Source: Paludibaculum fermentans_A (GTDB lineage Bacteria; Acidobacteriota; Terriglobia; Bryobacterales; Bryobacteraceae). From it: 64,000 nt of DNA. The notes beneath the pieces were generated by a model. The model worked only from the letters and a program-made list of their open reading frames with translations. It ran no database searches and was not told where the DNA came from. The translations under genes were made by a program, and so were the position numbers. Every line of letters starts with the position of its first letter. Positions within the stretch are counted from its first letter, which is position 1. This document shows positions 8,182 through 16,367 of the stretch, one piece after another. The stretch is taken from NCBI RefSeq assembly GCF_051172195.1, contig NZ_JBPJAQ010000001.1, positions 1,674,001-1,738,000 on the forward strand, given 5' to 3'.

Positions 8182-9390
8182 TTACTGCCCGGGGCGTTTC
8201 CGGCTTTGCAGCGTGTAGGTGTAAATGCTCCGTTCCGTCGGTTCGAACTGGATGGGGAGATCCTGAAACCCCTCCCGGCGCAGCACGAGACTGACGGTTT
8301 CTCCAGGACGAACGCCTATCTGATAAGGCGTCATTCCGAGCAAAATTCCATCCCTGTAGACGCCGGCGGCGCCGTCCATGGTGTCGACGGTGACGGATTT
8401 CAGATCCGGCTGGGCGGGTTGTTCGACGACGGCGGGTGCTGGATGGGGCCTGGCGGGGCGCCCGCCACGGATGGCGACGGCAGTGACGGCCAGGATGGCC
8501 AGGAGAGCAACGGCGGCGGCGATAACGATCTTATACGGCCGGTCTGAGGGCGCCTGGGCCGGCTGTGGTGGTTTGGCGGACAAGCGGTGGAGGGCCTGGT
8601 GGAGCTCGGCGGCGGAGGGGTAGCGCCGGAGCGGATCTTTCTCCAGGCAGGTGGCGACGATGCGGGCGACATCGGGGGGAATGCCGGGCCGGCAGGCAGT
8701 GATGTCCGGACACGGGGTGAACAGGATGCGGGCGAAGACTTCCTGGCTGCTATCCGCCTGGAAGGGGAGGCGGCCGCTGAGGACCTCGTAGAACAGGATG
8801 CCGAGTTGCCAGACGTCGGTGGCGCGGGTGACGGGTTCGGCCCGGAGTTGTTCGGGCGCGAGGGTGGTGGGCGTGCCGGCGACGGCCCCGGCGCGGGTGA
8901 GGCGTTCTGAGCGCTGATGCTGGGCGATGCCGAAGTCGAGGATTTTGACCTGGCCGGCCGGGGTGATCTTGATGTTGCTGGTTTTGAGGTCGCGGTGGAT
9001 GACGCCGCGGGCGTGGAAATGGGCGGCGACTTCAGCGATCTCACGGATGATATCAACGGCTTCGCCGGCGGGCAGGGGCCCGCGGCGGGCGATGAGGGCG
9101 GCGAGTGTTTCGCCTTCGACGAACTCCATCAGGATGCAGGGACGGCCCTCGTATTCGTAGAAGCCGAAGTATTGGGCCACGCCGGGATGCTGAAGGCTGG
9201 CCTGGATATCGGCCTCGCTGTAGAAGCGTTTGAGGGCGGCGCCGTCGGCCAACTCCGGCGAGAGGACCTTGATGGCGATGACGCGACCCAGATGCGAGTG
9301 GATGGCTTTGTACACCTCCCCCATGCCGCCGGCGCCGATGAGGTCGACGACATGGTACTCACCAATCCAGGCATTGCGCATCGAAGCCAC
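8182..9390 (-). CDS. Transmembrane Ser/Thr protein kinase with PEGA-like C-terminus, 402 aa
   Basis: The kinase domain spans residues 10-275, with glycine loop GAGGMGE (19-25), K41 in the AIK motif, HRDLKTSN (D134; Thr replaces the more usual Pro) and DFG (152-154). The activation segment ends in GTPTTLAPE, where the common Tyr-Met is Thr-Leu. One membrane helix (about 287-307) precedes an extracytoplasmic PEGA-like segment (about 331-395, GVYRDGILLGMTPYQIGVRPGE). The start is GTG 9390 after GAGAGGA; an in-frame ATG at 9381 is an alternative. It sits between the FHA-protease gene (27 bp) and the PP2C gene (11 bp) in one operon. Confidence 0.9.
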   Translation of the reverse strand: MASMRNAWIGEYHVVDLIGAGGMGEVYKAIHSHLGRVIAIKVLSPELADGAALKRFYSEADIQASLQHPGVAQYFGFYEYEGRPCILMEFVEGETLAALIARRGPLPAGEAVDIIREIAEVAAHFHARGVIHRDLKTSNIKITPAGQVKILDFGIAQHQRSERLTRAGAVAGTPTTLAPEQLRAEPVTRATDVWQLGILFYEVLSGRLPFQADSSQEVFARILFTPCPDITACRPGIPPDVARIVATCLEKDPLRRYPSAAELHQALHRLSAKPPQPAQAPSDRPYKIVIAAAVALLAILAVTAVAIRGGRPARPHPAPAVVEQPAQPDLKSVTVDTMDGAAGVYRDGILLGMTPYQIGVRPGETVSLVLRREGFQDLPIQFEPTERSIYTYTLQSRKRPGQ

Positions 9391-9417
9391 GGGTCCTCTC
9401 GTTCGGAAGCGAAGAAG

Positions 9418-11160
9418 CTACTGTCCAGCGGGGTGGACGCCCATGAGCTCCATGCCGTAGCGGATGGGGATGGAGCCGGTGACGGTGGCGCCCTGCTGGT
9501 CGGTCCAGCCGAGGGTGAAGATGCCGATGACGCGGCCCTGATCGTCGAACATGGGTCCGCCGCTGTTGCCGTGGCCGGTGGAGTTGATGGTGAGCTGATA
9601 GAAGTCGCCGCCAAAGTGTTCCCCTTCGGAGGCGACGACCTGGCCGCGCACGACGCGGGAGATGTTGCCGGCGGAGAGGGTGGGATCAGCGACTTCCTTC
9701 TGGATGACCTGCTGGTTGAGGATGTCGCGGGAGGCGGCGACGTCGATGACGGGGACCATGGAGGAGACCTGCGGGTAGCCAAGGATGACGACGGGGTCGC
9801 CCACTTTGATGGTTTCCCAGTTGTCGTTGAGGACAACCTTCTTCAAGGTCTGGGGCAGGTCGATCTTGACCATGGCGACGTCCATGCGGTCGGAGATACG
9901 GGAGAGTTTGGCGGGAATGCGGATGCGGTTCTTGGCGAAGGCGACGTCGAGGTAGTCGTTGCGGCCTTCGAGGGCTTTGCCTTTGAGGACGTTGGGCTGG
10001 ATCTGCTGGAGGGAGCCGGCGTCGACCACGAGTTTGGCTTGAGCGGGGATCCAGGACCGGGGGAATTGTTGAACGGGGATGGGCTTCCGCTGCATGCCGC
10101 GCTCGGCCGGGATGAGGACAAGTCCGGCGCGGACCTGTTCGTTGCTGAAGCCGTAGGAGGAGTGCCAGGCGGCGGCGACGTGGCGGTTGGTGAGGATGAA
10201 GCCGTCGTTGCTGACGACAAAGCCGCTGCCGAAGTGGCGGCCGCCGATGGGGAAGTTCTTCCCGCCGCCTTCGTCCGTGGTGAGGACGGGTTCGAGGCGG
10301 TTGTCGAGGATCATGAAGGCGGGCAGATAGTCGCCGGTGCCCTGGACGATTTCCTCTTCCTGGGGTTTGCCATCCTTGCCCTTGACAGGTTTCCCGTCTT
10401 TGTCGCGGAGGACCTGGCGATTGGGGACGACGACGTGAAAGAGCTGTTTGCCGCTTTCCATGTCGACGAGTTTCCAGCCGACTTCGAACTCGACGGTAGC
10501 GTCGGTGTTGTTCTGGGCGATTTGGGTGGCGGAGAGGCCGGTGGGGGAGAGTTTCTGCTCGATCTTCTGGACGATGACGGTGGGCTTGGAGCGGGCGAAG
10601 TAGAACCAGGCGGCCAGGGCGGCGACGGCCAGGAGCAAGGCTCCGGAGACGGCGTAGAGGATGCGATTGGACTGGCGTTTGGTCTCGCCGAGCATGCGTT
10701 CGACCGTGGCTTTGCCGACACCACCGGGTGCGGGCGTGGAGGGGGCTTCGCGGGTGGGGGGCAGGTGTGAGCCGGCGCTGACGACGACGCTATCAGCGAG
10801 GCGAGTGGCTTTGACGAGTTCGTTGGGCCGGGGGTCGAGGTCGAATTCGAATTCGGGGCCGCCGGCGCCGAGCTGGACGACGTCACCGCAATTGAGTGTA
10901 ACGGCGCTGAAAATCCGTTGATGGTTGACGAAGGTGCCATTGCGGCTGCCGAGATCGGCGACGGTGTAGCCGGGGGCATCGCCGGGGATCTGAGTGATCT
11001 TGGCGTGGCGGCGGCTGACGAGGTCGGTTTCGGCGTCGAACCTGAGTTCGCAGGCGGGATCGCGGCCGATGATGAGTTCGGGGTGTTTGGCCGCGGAGAA
11101 TTCCTCGGTCTGGCCGGACTTGGCGGCATTGCGAATTCTGATGAGTATGCGCGTTTCCAC
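9418..11160 (-). CDS. FHA domain - membrane helix - trypsin-like protease fusion, 580 aa
   Basis: Residues 1-100 are a forkhead-associated domain with the phosphothreonine-reading signatures IGRDP (31-35), SRRH (49-52) and GSRNGTFVN (71-79). A linker leads to one membrane helix (about 167-188). The rest is a trypsin/HtrA-like protease with the intact triad H327 (LTNRHVAAA), D427 (RMDVAMVKID) and S533 (GHGNSGGPMF). Topology predicts FHA inside and protease outside. No PDZ domain is evident. GTG 11160 is chosen because GGGAGG lies 4 nt upstream; the frame extends to a TTG at 11226, which would add 22 unconvincing residues. It is first in the operon with two kinases and PP2C, so FHA probably docks a phosphorylated partner or kinase. 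Confidence 0.88.
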   Translation of the reverse strand: METRILIRIRNAAKSGQTEEFSAAKHPELIIGRDPACELRFDAETDLVSRRHAKITQIPGDAPGYTVADLGSRNGTFVNHQRIFSAVTLNCGDVVQLGAGGPEFEFDLDPRPNELVKATRLADSVVVSAGSHLPPTREAPSTPAPGGVGKATVERMLGETKRQSNRILYAVSGALLLAVAALAAWFYFARSKPTVIVQKIEQKLSPTGLSATQIAQNNTDATVEFEVGWKLVDMESGKQLFHVVVPNRQVLRDKDGKPVKGKDGKPQEEEIVQGTGDYLPAFMILDNRLEPVLTTDEGGGKNFPIGGRHFGSGFVVSNDGFILTNRHVAAAWHSSYGFSNEQVRAGLVLIPAERGMQRKPIPVQQFPRSWIPAQAKLVVDAGSLQQIQPNVLKGKALEGRNDYLDVAFAKNRIRIPAKLSRISDRMDVAMVKIDLPQTLKKVVLNDNWETIKVGDPVVILGYPQVSSMVPVIDVAASRDILNQQVIQKEVADPTLSAGNISRVVRGQVVASEGEHFGGDFYQLTINSTGHGNSGGPMFDDQGRVIGIFTLGWTDQQGATVTGSIPIRYGMELMGVHPAGQ

Positions 11161-11170
11161 AGATCCTCCC

Positions 11171-11184
11171 GGCAGATGTCTGCC
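11171..11184 (-). promoter_or_regulatory. Hairpin immediately upstream of the FHA-protease ribosome site
   Basis: GGCAGA and TCTGCC form a perfect 6-bp inverted repeat with a 2-nt centre, ending a few bases before the GGGAGG ribosome site of the FHA-protease gene. It could be an operator or a leader hairpin affecting translation. Confidence 0.35.
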
Positions 11185-11274
11185 GCATGGTTTGGGGGCG
11201 AGCGGCGAATGCGCCGCGCCCGACAAATGGAGTCTAGGCGGTGAAAGGGAGAAGAAAGAAGTTAGAACACGTAG

Positions 11275-11286
11275 TTAACGCGTTAA
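11275..11286. promoter_or_regulatory. 12-bp palindrome upstream of the phospho-signalling operon
   Basis: TTAACGCGTTAA is a perfect palindrome in the 153-bp gap between the TolB/TPR gene and the FHA-protease start, within an AT-richer stretch where a promoter would be expected. A possible operator. Confidence 0.35.
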
Positions 11287-11313
11287 AGTGATTGATTCCA
11301 CGGCAGTTGCCGG

Positions 11314-13155
11314 TTAGCGGAGGAGCCCCATTTTCTGCTCTACCTGACGGAAGCGGGGGTCGTTACGGAGGGGTTCGAAGGCGGGATCGGCCTTGAGAAA
11401 GGGCATGTCGCTGCTACGGCTGGACCAGGCGCGGTGGAGCGCTTCGAAGGCTTTGGTCCGATCGCCGAGCGCGGTGTGGACGTAGGCGAGTTCGTACCAC
11501 GGCGTGGGCGGGGGCCAGTGGAGGAGGGTGTCGAGGAGTTTCAGGGCAGCGGGTTTGTCTCCGGTGGCCAGGCGGACGGCGGCGAGGTGGGCGACGGTGT
11601 CGGCGTCGGCGGGATTGTCGCGGAGGGCGGCCTCGAGTTCCATGGCGGCCTGGCGGTATTCGCGTTTCTCCTGAAGGCTGGCTCCGGCGACGGTGTGGGC
11701 GAGGTGGAAGTGAGGGTTGAGTTCCATGGCCTGGCGAGCCTGCCAGATGGCCTGATCGTAGCGGCGCGCGCAGTACATGGCGACGCTGAGGTTGGTGCTG
11801 ACGCGGTAGTTGAGGGGATCGAGCTTCAAGGCGCGACGGGCTTCCAGGAGGGCTTCGTCGAAGCGGGTAGCGGAGGTGAGGTACTGCGCGTACCAGTCGT
11901 GGGCGCGGGCGAGGTTGGGGTTGAGGGCGATGGCGCGGCGGAAGCTGAGTTCGCTGCCGGCCCAGTCCCAATCGGCGAAGAATTGGATCCAGGCGAGAAC
12001 GGCGTGGGCGTGGGCGAGGCGGTTGTCGAGGGTGAGGGCCTGCTGGGCTTCCTGGCGAGCTTTGGCGATGAGGGACCAGTCGGGGGTGAGCTGATAGTAG
12101 GCCTGGGAGGCGTAGACTTCGCCGAGAGCGGCGTGGGCGGGGGCGTAGCCGGGCTCCTTGCGGATGGAGTCGCGAAGGAGGGCGGCACTGCGGTCGAGTT
12201 CGGCAGGAGTGATGCGGTCTTTGACGTACTGGCCTTTCAAGTAGTCGTTGTAGGCTTCGGGGTTTTGCGGGAGGACGGCGCGGGTGCGACCGGGCAGGCC
12301 GAGTTGGGCGGCAACCTGGCGGGCGAGGTCGTCCTGGACTCCGATCAAGTTGCCGGCGTCGGCCTCCCAGGTGCGGGACCAGAGGTGGAAGCCGTCGGCC
12401 ACACTGATGAGCTGGGCGCTGACGCGGATGTGTCGGCCGACGGTGCGGAGGCTGCCTTCGAGGATGGTTTCGACGCCAAGTTGGCGGCCGGCGGAGCGGA
12501 TTTCGGGGCTGCGGCCTTTGAACTGGAAGGCGGAGCTGCGGGCGACGACCTTGAGTCCTTCGACCTGGGCGAGGGTGGTGGTGAGTTCCTCGACGAAGCC
12601 GTCGGCGAGGTAGCCGGTTTCGGGGTTATTGCTGAGGTTGAGAAAGGGGAGTACGGCGATGGAGGCGGTGTGGCGGCCGGTGGAGGAGGAGTAGCGCCAC
12701 CAGACGGCGGCGAGGACGACCAGCAGGACACAGGCGGCGAGGGCGATGGGCTTCCAGAGACGGCGTGTTGCGCGGCCCTCCGGTTGAGTGCGGAAGGCGG
12801 GCAGGTAGTTGCCCTTGGCGATCTCGATGCGGAGGGGGTCGTTGGCTCCGGTGCCGAGGTAGTAGTCGCGGAGGCGGCTGCGGAGGTTGCTGGCGGCGAC
12901 GCGGACGACGGAGTCACCGGAAGGGTCGAAGGTGGAGGGGCGGCGGAAGACCTGCATGGCCACCTCGGTCTCCTTGACGGAGGTGGCTCCGTTGAGTTTC
13001 TGTTCGACGACGAAGACGAGGAACTGCTGGAGGCGGGCGGCGCTGAGGAACTCCGGCGAGGCGAGGATTCGCTGGAGGTGGAGGCGGACGATCTCGGGCG
13101 AAGGCTGGGAGGTATCAGCGGAGGCAGGTCGCGAAATGGGCTGGAGCCATGCCAT
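11314..13155 (-). CDS. Membrane protein with regulatory-like N-terminus, TolB/FlgO-like domain and TPR repeats, 613 aa
   Basis: Residues 20-125 form a conserved module often found in Acidobacteria, from LHLQRILASPEFLSAARLQ to EIAKGNYLPAF. It resembles the DNA-binding-like N-terminus of CadC/ToxR-style one-component regulators, but its function is unproven. One membrane helix follows (133-153). Residues 163-260 match the TolB/FlgO-like domain (SIAVLPFLNLSNNPETGYLADGF). From about 320 to the end there are TPR repeats (for example AIALNPNLARAHDWYAQYL). It is probably a membrane-bound sensor or assembly scaffold. It is encoded alone, 93 bp after the hexosaminidase locus, and is not obviously part of it. 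Confidence 0.8.
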   Translation of the reverse strand: MAWLQPISRPASADTSQPSPEIVRLHLQRILASPEFLSAARLQQFLVFVVEQKLNGATSVKETEVAMQVFRRPSTFDPSGDSVVRVAASNLRSRLRDYYLGTGANDPLRIEIAKGNYLPAFRTQPEGRATRRLWKPIALAACVLLVVLAAVWWRYSSSTGRHTASIAVLPFLNLSNNPETGYLADGFVEELTTTLAQVEGLKVVARSSAFQFKGRSPEIRSAGRQLGVETILEGSLRTVGRHIRVSAQLISVADGFHLWSRTWEADAGNLIGVQDDLARQVAAQLGLPGRTRAVLPQNPEAYNDYLKGQYVKDRITPAELDRSAALLRDSIRKEPGYAPAHAALGEVYASQAYYQLTPDWSLIAKARQEAQQALTLDNRLAHAHAVLAWIQFFADWDWAGSELSFRRAIALNPNLARAHDWYAQYLTSATRFDEALLEARRALKLDPLNYRVSTNLSVAMYCARRYDQAIWQARQAMELNPHFHLAHTVAGASLQEKREYRQAAMELEAALRDNPADADTVAHLAAVRLATGDKPAALKLLDTLLHWPPPTPWYELAYVHTALGDRTKAFEALHRAWSSRSSDMPFLKADPAFEPLRNDPRFRQVEQKMGLLR

Positions 13156-13248
13156 GCTACGCGGTTCCCAACGTAGGCGCAGCCGGTGGTATGCCGGTGG
13201 GGCCAGTTTATCAATATTAGGTTTGCGGATCTGTAAATACGGAATGGC

Positions 13249-15243
13249 TTAGGGGAGAATGGGCGGCGGGTCGCCTTCGCGATAGCTGCGTGCAGGGTGG
13301 GCGATCTTCTCCTGGAGGGTCCGCCAGCGATCGAATTCGCCCTGCCAGCGGCCCATGGCGGTTTCGAGGCGGTAAGGCAGGTAGTCGCGGAGCCAGAGGG
13401 TGCGCAGTTGGGCGCGGAGTTCGCCGGCGGCATCCATGAGGTCGAACAGGCGGCTGTGATCGGATTCGCTGGTTTCGATGCCGAACAGGAGGCGGAAGGT
13501 GGCGGGTTTGGGGTCGTTGGCGAGGGCCTGGCGGAACTCGTCGAGTTCGAGGGCGTAGAGCTGGCGGAGGGCGATGTAGTCGAGGAGACGGGCGCCGTAG
13601 AGGAGGGCCTCGTAGAAAGGGTCGGGGCCTTGTTTGAGGAGGGCCAGGAGGTCGGCCTGGGCGGATTCGGCCTGGATGCGGGCCTGGCGGATGGCGGGGA
13701 TCTGGGGTCGGGTTCGTTCCAGGCGGTGGGCGTCGAGGGGGTTGGCCCAGAGGGTTTGGAAGACACGGGTGCCGAGGGCCTTTTCCAGCGCGCTTTGGGA
13801 TTCGGAGACGATGGCCAGAATGCGGCTGACCTCGGTGTGGTGGCGGGGGTGGAGGAGGCGGGCGTAGCGATCGTAGACCTGGGCGTGCGAGAGCGTCTCG
13901 TGATTCCAGGAGGCGATGGGGCCGTAGGCGACGGCGGGATCGGCCATGCGGAGGAGGACCTGGCCGCAGTCGGTCCACTCGGTATGGAGGATGCCGAGGG
14001 AGCCGTGTTTGCGGGCGCTTTTGATGAGGCCGTCGACGTTGCGGAGGGTGTGGTCGAAATCGGGGACGGCGTCGTAGTAGTTCCAGACTCCGGAGCCGAG
14101 GAGGGAGTTGACCTTGGCGGCGGCGAGCGGGGCGACGAAACGGTCGTAATCGGGCTCGTCGGAGTAGCGCCAGGGGATGGCGACGGTGCCGGCGGGTACG
14201 CGCGGGAGGACCTCAGGGTGCTGGAGCAGGATGTCGCCCCAGATCATGACGCGTTTGCCCTTGGCGGCGACCAGGGAGGAGACCTGCTGGAAATGGCGCA
14301 GGTAGATTTCGCCGGCCTTGGCGGGCTCGAGCTGGCGGCCGGGGACTTTGCCGAGCTCGTAAGTTTCATCCATGCCGACGTGGAACCAGGGGCTGGGGAA
14401 GAGGGCGGTGAGCTGGTCGACCCAGTCGCGGAGGAGGGCCTGGGCTTGGGGGTTGAGGGGGTTGATCTCGCCGCCATGGGGCATTTCGGCGAGGGCGGAG
14501 TAGGTCTCGATGCGGGCGAGGTCGTGGAGGTGGCCGTAGAGTTCGACGCAGGGGACGACGTCGATGAAGCGGTCGTGGGCGTAGGCGACAAGTTCGCGGA
14601 CCTGGGCCTTGGTGAGGCGGGCGGAGGCGCTGAGGAGCGGGTAGCCGTCGAGCTCGATGTTGGTTTCGGAGTAGAGGTAGAACTGGTTGGCCTTCCAGCG
14701 GGCGAGGAAGTCGAGCTGGCGTTTGAGCTCTTCGAATTTGGGGAAGGGGCCATGGCTGAGGTCGAGCATGAAGCCGCGCAGGCGCATGGCGGGCCAGTCG
14801 TGGATTTCGAGCACGGGCAAGGTGGCGGCGGGGGTGAGCAGCTGGCGCAGGGTCTGGACGGCGTAGAAGAGGCCGCGGGCGGTGGGGGCTTTCAGGTGGA
14901 CTCGGGCGGGGGTGATTTTGAGTGAGTAGGCTTCGGAGGAATTGGGGCCGGGGGTGTCGTCCCATTGCCAGGAGGACTGGTTGGTGGTGCGTTCGAGGAG
15001 GATGACGGGGGCGACGGTGGATGAGGTGGCGGGGATGCCGGCCTGTTGGAGGATGTCGCGCAGGGCGCGCTCGACCAGGGCGTCGTCCTTGTCTGGTTTG
15101 GCGGCGAAGCCGATGGTGGGCCGGACGAGTTTGAAGGCGCCGGCGCCGCGTTGGACGGAGTGGGGCTGCGGGAGGAGGGGGAGGTCCTGGGCTGGGACGA
15201 AGGTGGAAGCGGCGAGGAGGGCGGCGCCGAGACGGGTCAGCAT
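13249..15243 (-). CDS. GH20 beta-N-acetylhexosaminidase-like glycoside hydrolase, 664 aa
   Basis: A signal peptide (about 1-19, ending STFVPAQ) is followed by the GH20 accessory domain (about 22-145, with the typical ARGLFYAVQTLRQLL) and the catalytic barrel. The GH20 acid pair D292-E293 lies in FHVGMDET, matching the His-x-Gly-x-Asp-Glu signature; neighbouring family features such as RGFMLDLSHGPFPK are present. It should remove terminal beta-linked N-acetylhexosamine from glycans in the periplasm, using the substrate acetamido group. ATG 15243 overlaps the stop of the upstream enolase-superfamily gene by 7 nt. The frame is open much further upstream, but only across that gene. It is last in the ROK-led operon. 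Confidence 0.87.
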   Translation of the reverse strand: MLTRLGAALLAASTFVPAQDLPLLPQPHSVQRGAGAFKLVRPTIGFAAKPDKDDALVERALRDILQQAGIPATSSTVAPVILLERTTNQSSWQWDDTPGPNSSEAYSLKITPARVHLKAPTARGLFYAVQTLRQLLTPAATLPVLEIHDWPAMRLRGFMLDLSHGPFPKFEELKRQLDFLARWKANQFYLYSETNIELDGYPLLSASARLTKAQVRELVAYAHDRFIDVVPCVELYGHLHDLARIETYSALAEMPHGGEINPLNPQAQALLRDWVDQLTALFPSPWFHVGMDETYELGKVPGRQLEPAKAGEIYLRHFQQVSSLVAAKGKRVMIWGDILLQHPEVLPRVPAGTVAIPWRYSDEPDYDRFVAPLAAAKVNSLLGSGVWNYYDAVPDFDHTLRNVDGLIKSARKHGSLGILHTEWTDCGQVLLRMADPAVAYGPIASWNHETLSHAQVYDRYARLLHPRHHTEVSRILAIVSESQSALEKALGTRVFQTLWANPLDAHRLERTRPQIPAIRQARIQAESAQADLLALLKQGPDPFYEALLYGARLLDYIALRQLYALELDEFRQALANDPKPATFRLLFGIETSESDHSRLFDLMDAAGELRAQLRTLWLRDYLPYRLETAMGRWQGEFDRWRTLQEKIAHPARSYREGDPPPILP

Positions 15244-16367
15244 TCGAGGGGTTCTCCGGATTGGTAGCGGCGCAGGGCCGAGTGGTCGAGGCGGACACCG
15301 AGTCCGGGGCCTTGGGGGACCTGGGCAAAGCCGCGTTCGAAGACGATGGGGGCTTCCAGGAGGTCGTCCTCGCGGACGAGTTCTCCGAAGATGTCGGAGG
15401 GGATGGTGCAGGACGGGGCGGCAGCGCAGGCGTGGAGGGCGGAGGCTTCGAGGATGCCGAGATCGACTTCGCTGCCGTGCCAACAGGGGAGGCCGGCCAG
15501 GGCGGCGGTGGAGGCGAGGTCGACGAAGCGGAACATGGGTCCGTTGAAGTTGAAGCCGTCGACGGCGTCGAGGCGGAGAGCGGCGAGGAGGTCGGCGGGG
15601 TCCTGGTCGTAGGGCAGGGCGACGTGGAGGTAGAGGGGGATGCCGAGGGTCGACTTGAGCTGGCGGAAGCCGGCGAGGTCGGAGCGGAGGACAGGGTCTT
15701 CCAGGGCATACATCGTTTCTGGGCGGACGCCTTGCATGAGGCGGAGGGTGGTGGGGACGTCGTTCCAGCGCTGGTTGGGGTCGAGCAGGATGCGGATGCC
15801 CTGGCCGCAGCGGGCCTCGATGGCTTCGGTCCATTCGCGGACGGGATCTTCAGAAGAGCACTTGAACTTGAAGACGCTGTGGCCGCGTTGCATGGCCTCG
15901 TGGGCTTTGCGGGCAGCGTCGGCGGGGGTACGGCGGCCGGTCCAGCCGCTGCACTCGACGGAGTGGCGGAAGGCACCTCCGAGGAGTTGGTAGACGGGTA
16001 AGTCGAGGGCTTGGCCGGCGAGGTCGAGGATGGCGGATTCGATGGCGTCGTAGACGCGGGCGTGGGGGACGGGCAGGGCGCGCCAGTTGAGCGTGAAGAC
16101 GTCGCGGCCTACGACGGATTGGAGGGCGGCTTCGACGTGATCGGGATCGGCGGCGCGATAGGTTTCACCGATGCCGACGCGGCCGTCGCTGCCTTGGAGT
16201 TGGATGATCCACTTCACTTCGTAGGGGAAGTCCTGCCAGGTTTTGCCGGTGTGGAAGCGGCGGGCGAAGTCGGCGTCAGAGTCGTCGACCTCGCGGGAGT
16301 TCAGGCTGTCGGGCCGGGCTGGGACTCGGACGGGCGTGGCGGTGGCGGTGCGGATGGTGAGGCTCAC
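15237..16367 (-). CDS. Enolase-superfamily (mandelate racemase/muconate lactonizing type) enzyme, 376 aa
   Basis: The protein has the N-terminal capping domain and the C-terminal barrel of the MR/MLE group. The catalytic KxK pair is K167/K169 (FKFKC). Metal ligands can be read as D196 (LLDPNQRW) and E223 (ALEDPV); H297 in CWHGSEVD is a candidate catalytic His. Members abstract a proton next to a carboxylate, typically as sugar-acid dehydratases or epimerases. With a DapA-family aldolase and a dehydrogenase-like enzyme beside it, sugar-acid dehydration is the best guess. ATG 16367 overlaps the upstream stop by 4 nt. Confidence 0.85.
   Translation of the reverse strand: MSLTIRTATATPVRVPARPDSLNSREVDDSDADFARRFHTGKTWQDFPYEVKWIIQLQGSDGRVGIGETYRAADPDHVEAALQSVVGRDVFTLNWRALPVPHARVYDAIESAILDLAGQALDLPVYQLLGGAFRHSVECSGWTGRRTPADAARKAHEAMQRGHSVFKFKCSSEDPVREWTEAIEARCGQGIRILLDPNQRWNDVPTTLRLMQGVRPETMYALEDPVLRSDLAGFRQLKSTLGIPLYLHVALPYDQDPADLLAALRLDAVDGFNFNGPMFRFVDLASTAALAGLPCWHGSEVDLGILEASALHACAAAPSCTIPSDIFGELVREDDLLEAPIVFERGFAQVPQGPGLGVRLDHSALRRYQSGEPLEC

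Noticed and set aside
8917..10770. 617-residue plus-strand frame opposite the kinase and FHA-protease genes
   Set aside because: Composition is dominated by Gly, Asp, Ala and Val repeats with no recognisable fold, and the opposite strand encodes intact catalytic motifs.
11161..11226. Longer N-terminus of the FHA-protease from TTG 11226
   Set aside because: The added 22 residues are not part of the FHA fold, the start is a TTG without a ribosome site, and GTG 11160 has GGGAGG at good distance.
11434..13176. 580-residue plus-strand frame opposite the TolB/TPR gene
   Set aside because: Low-complexity Gly/Glu/Val-rich translation; the TPR and TolB-like patterns are on the minus strand.
15244..15834. 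N-terminal extension of the GH20 gene upstream of 15243
   Set aside because: It would run through the enolase-superfamily gene, translates to Arg/Pro-rich sequence, and a proper signal peptide begins at 15243.
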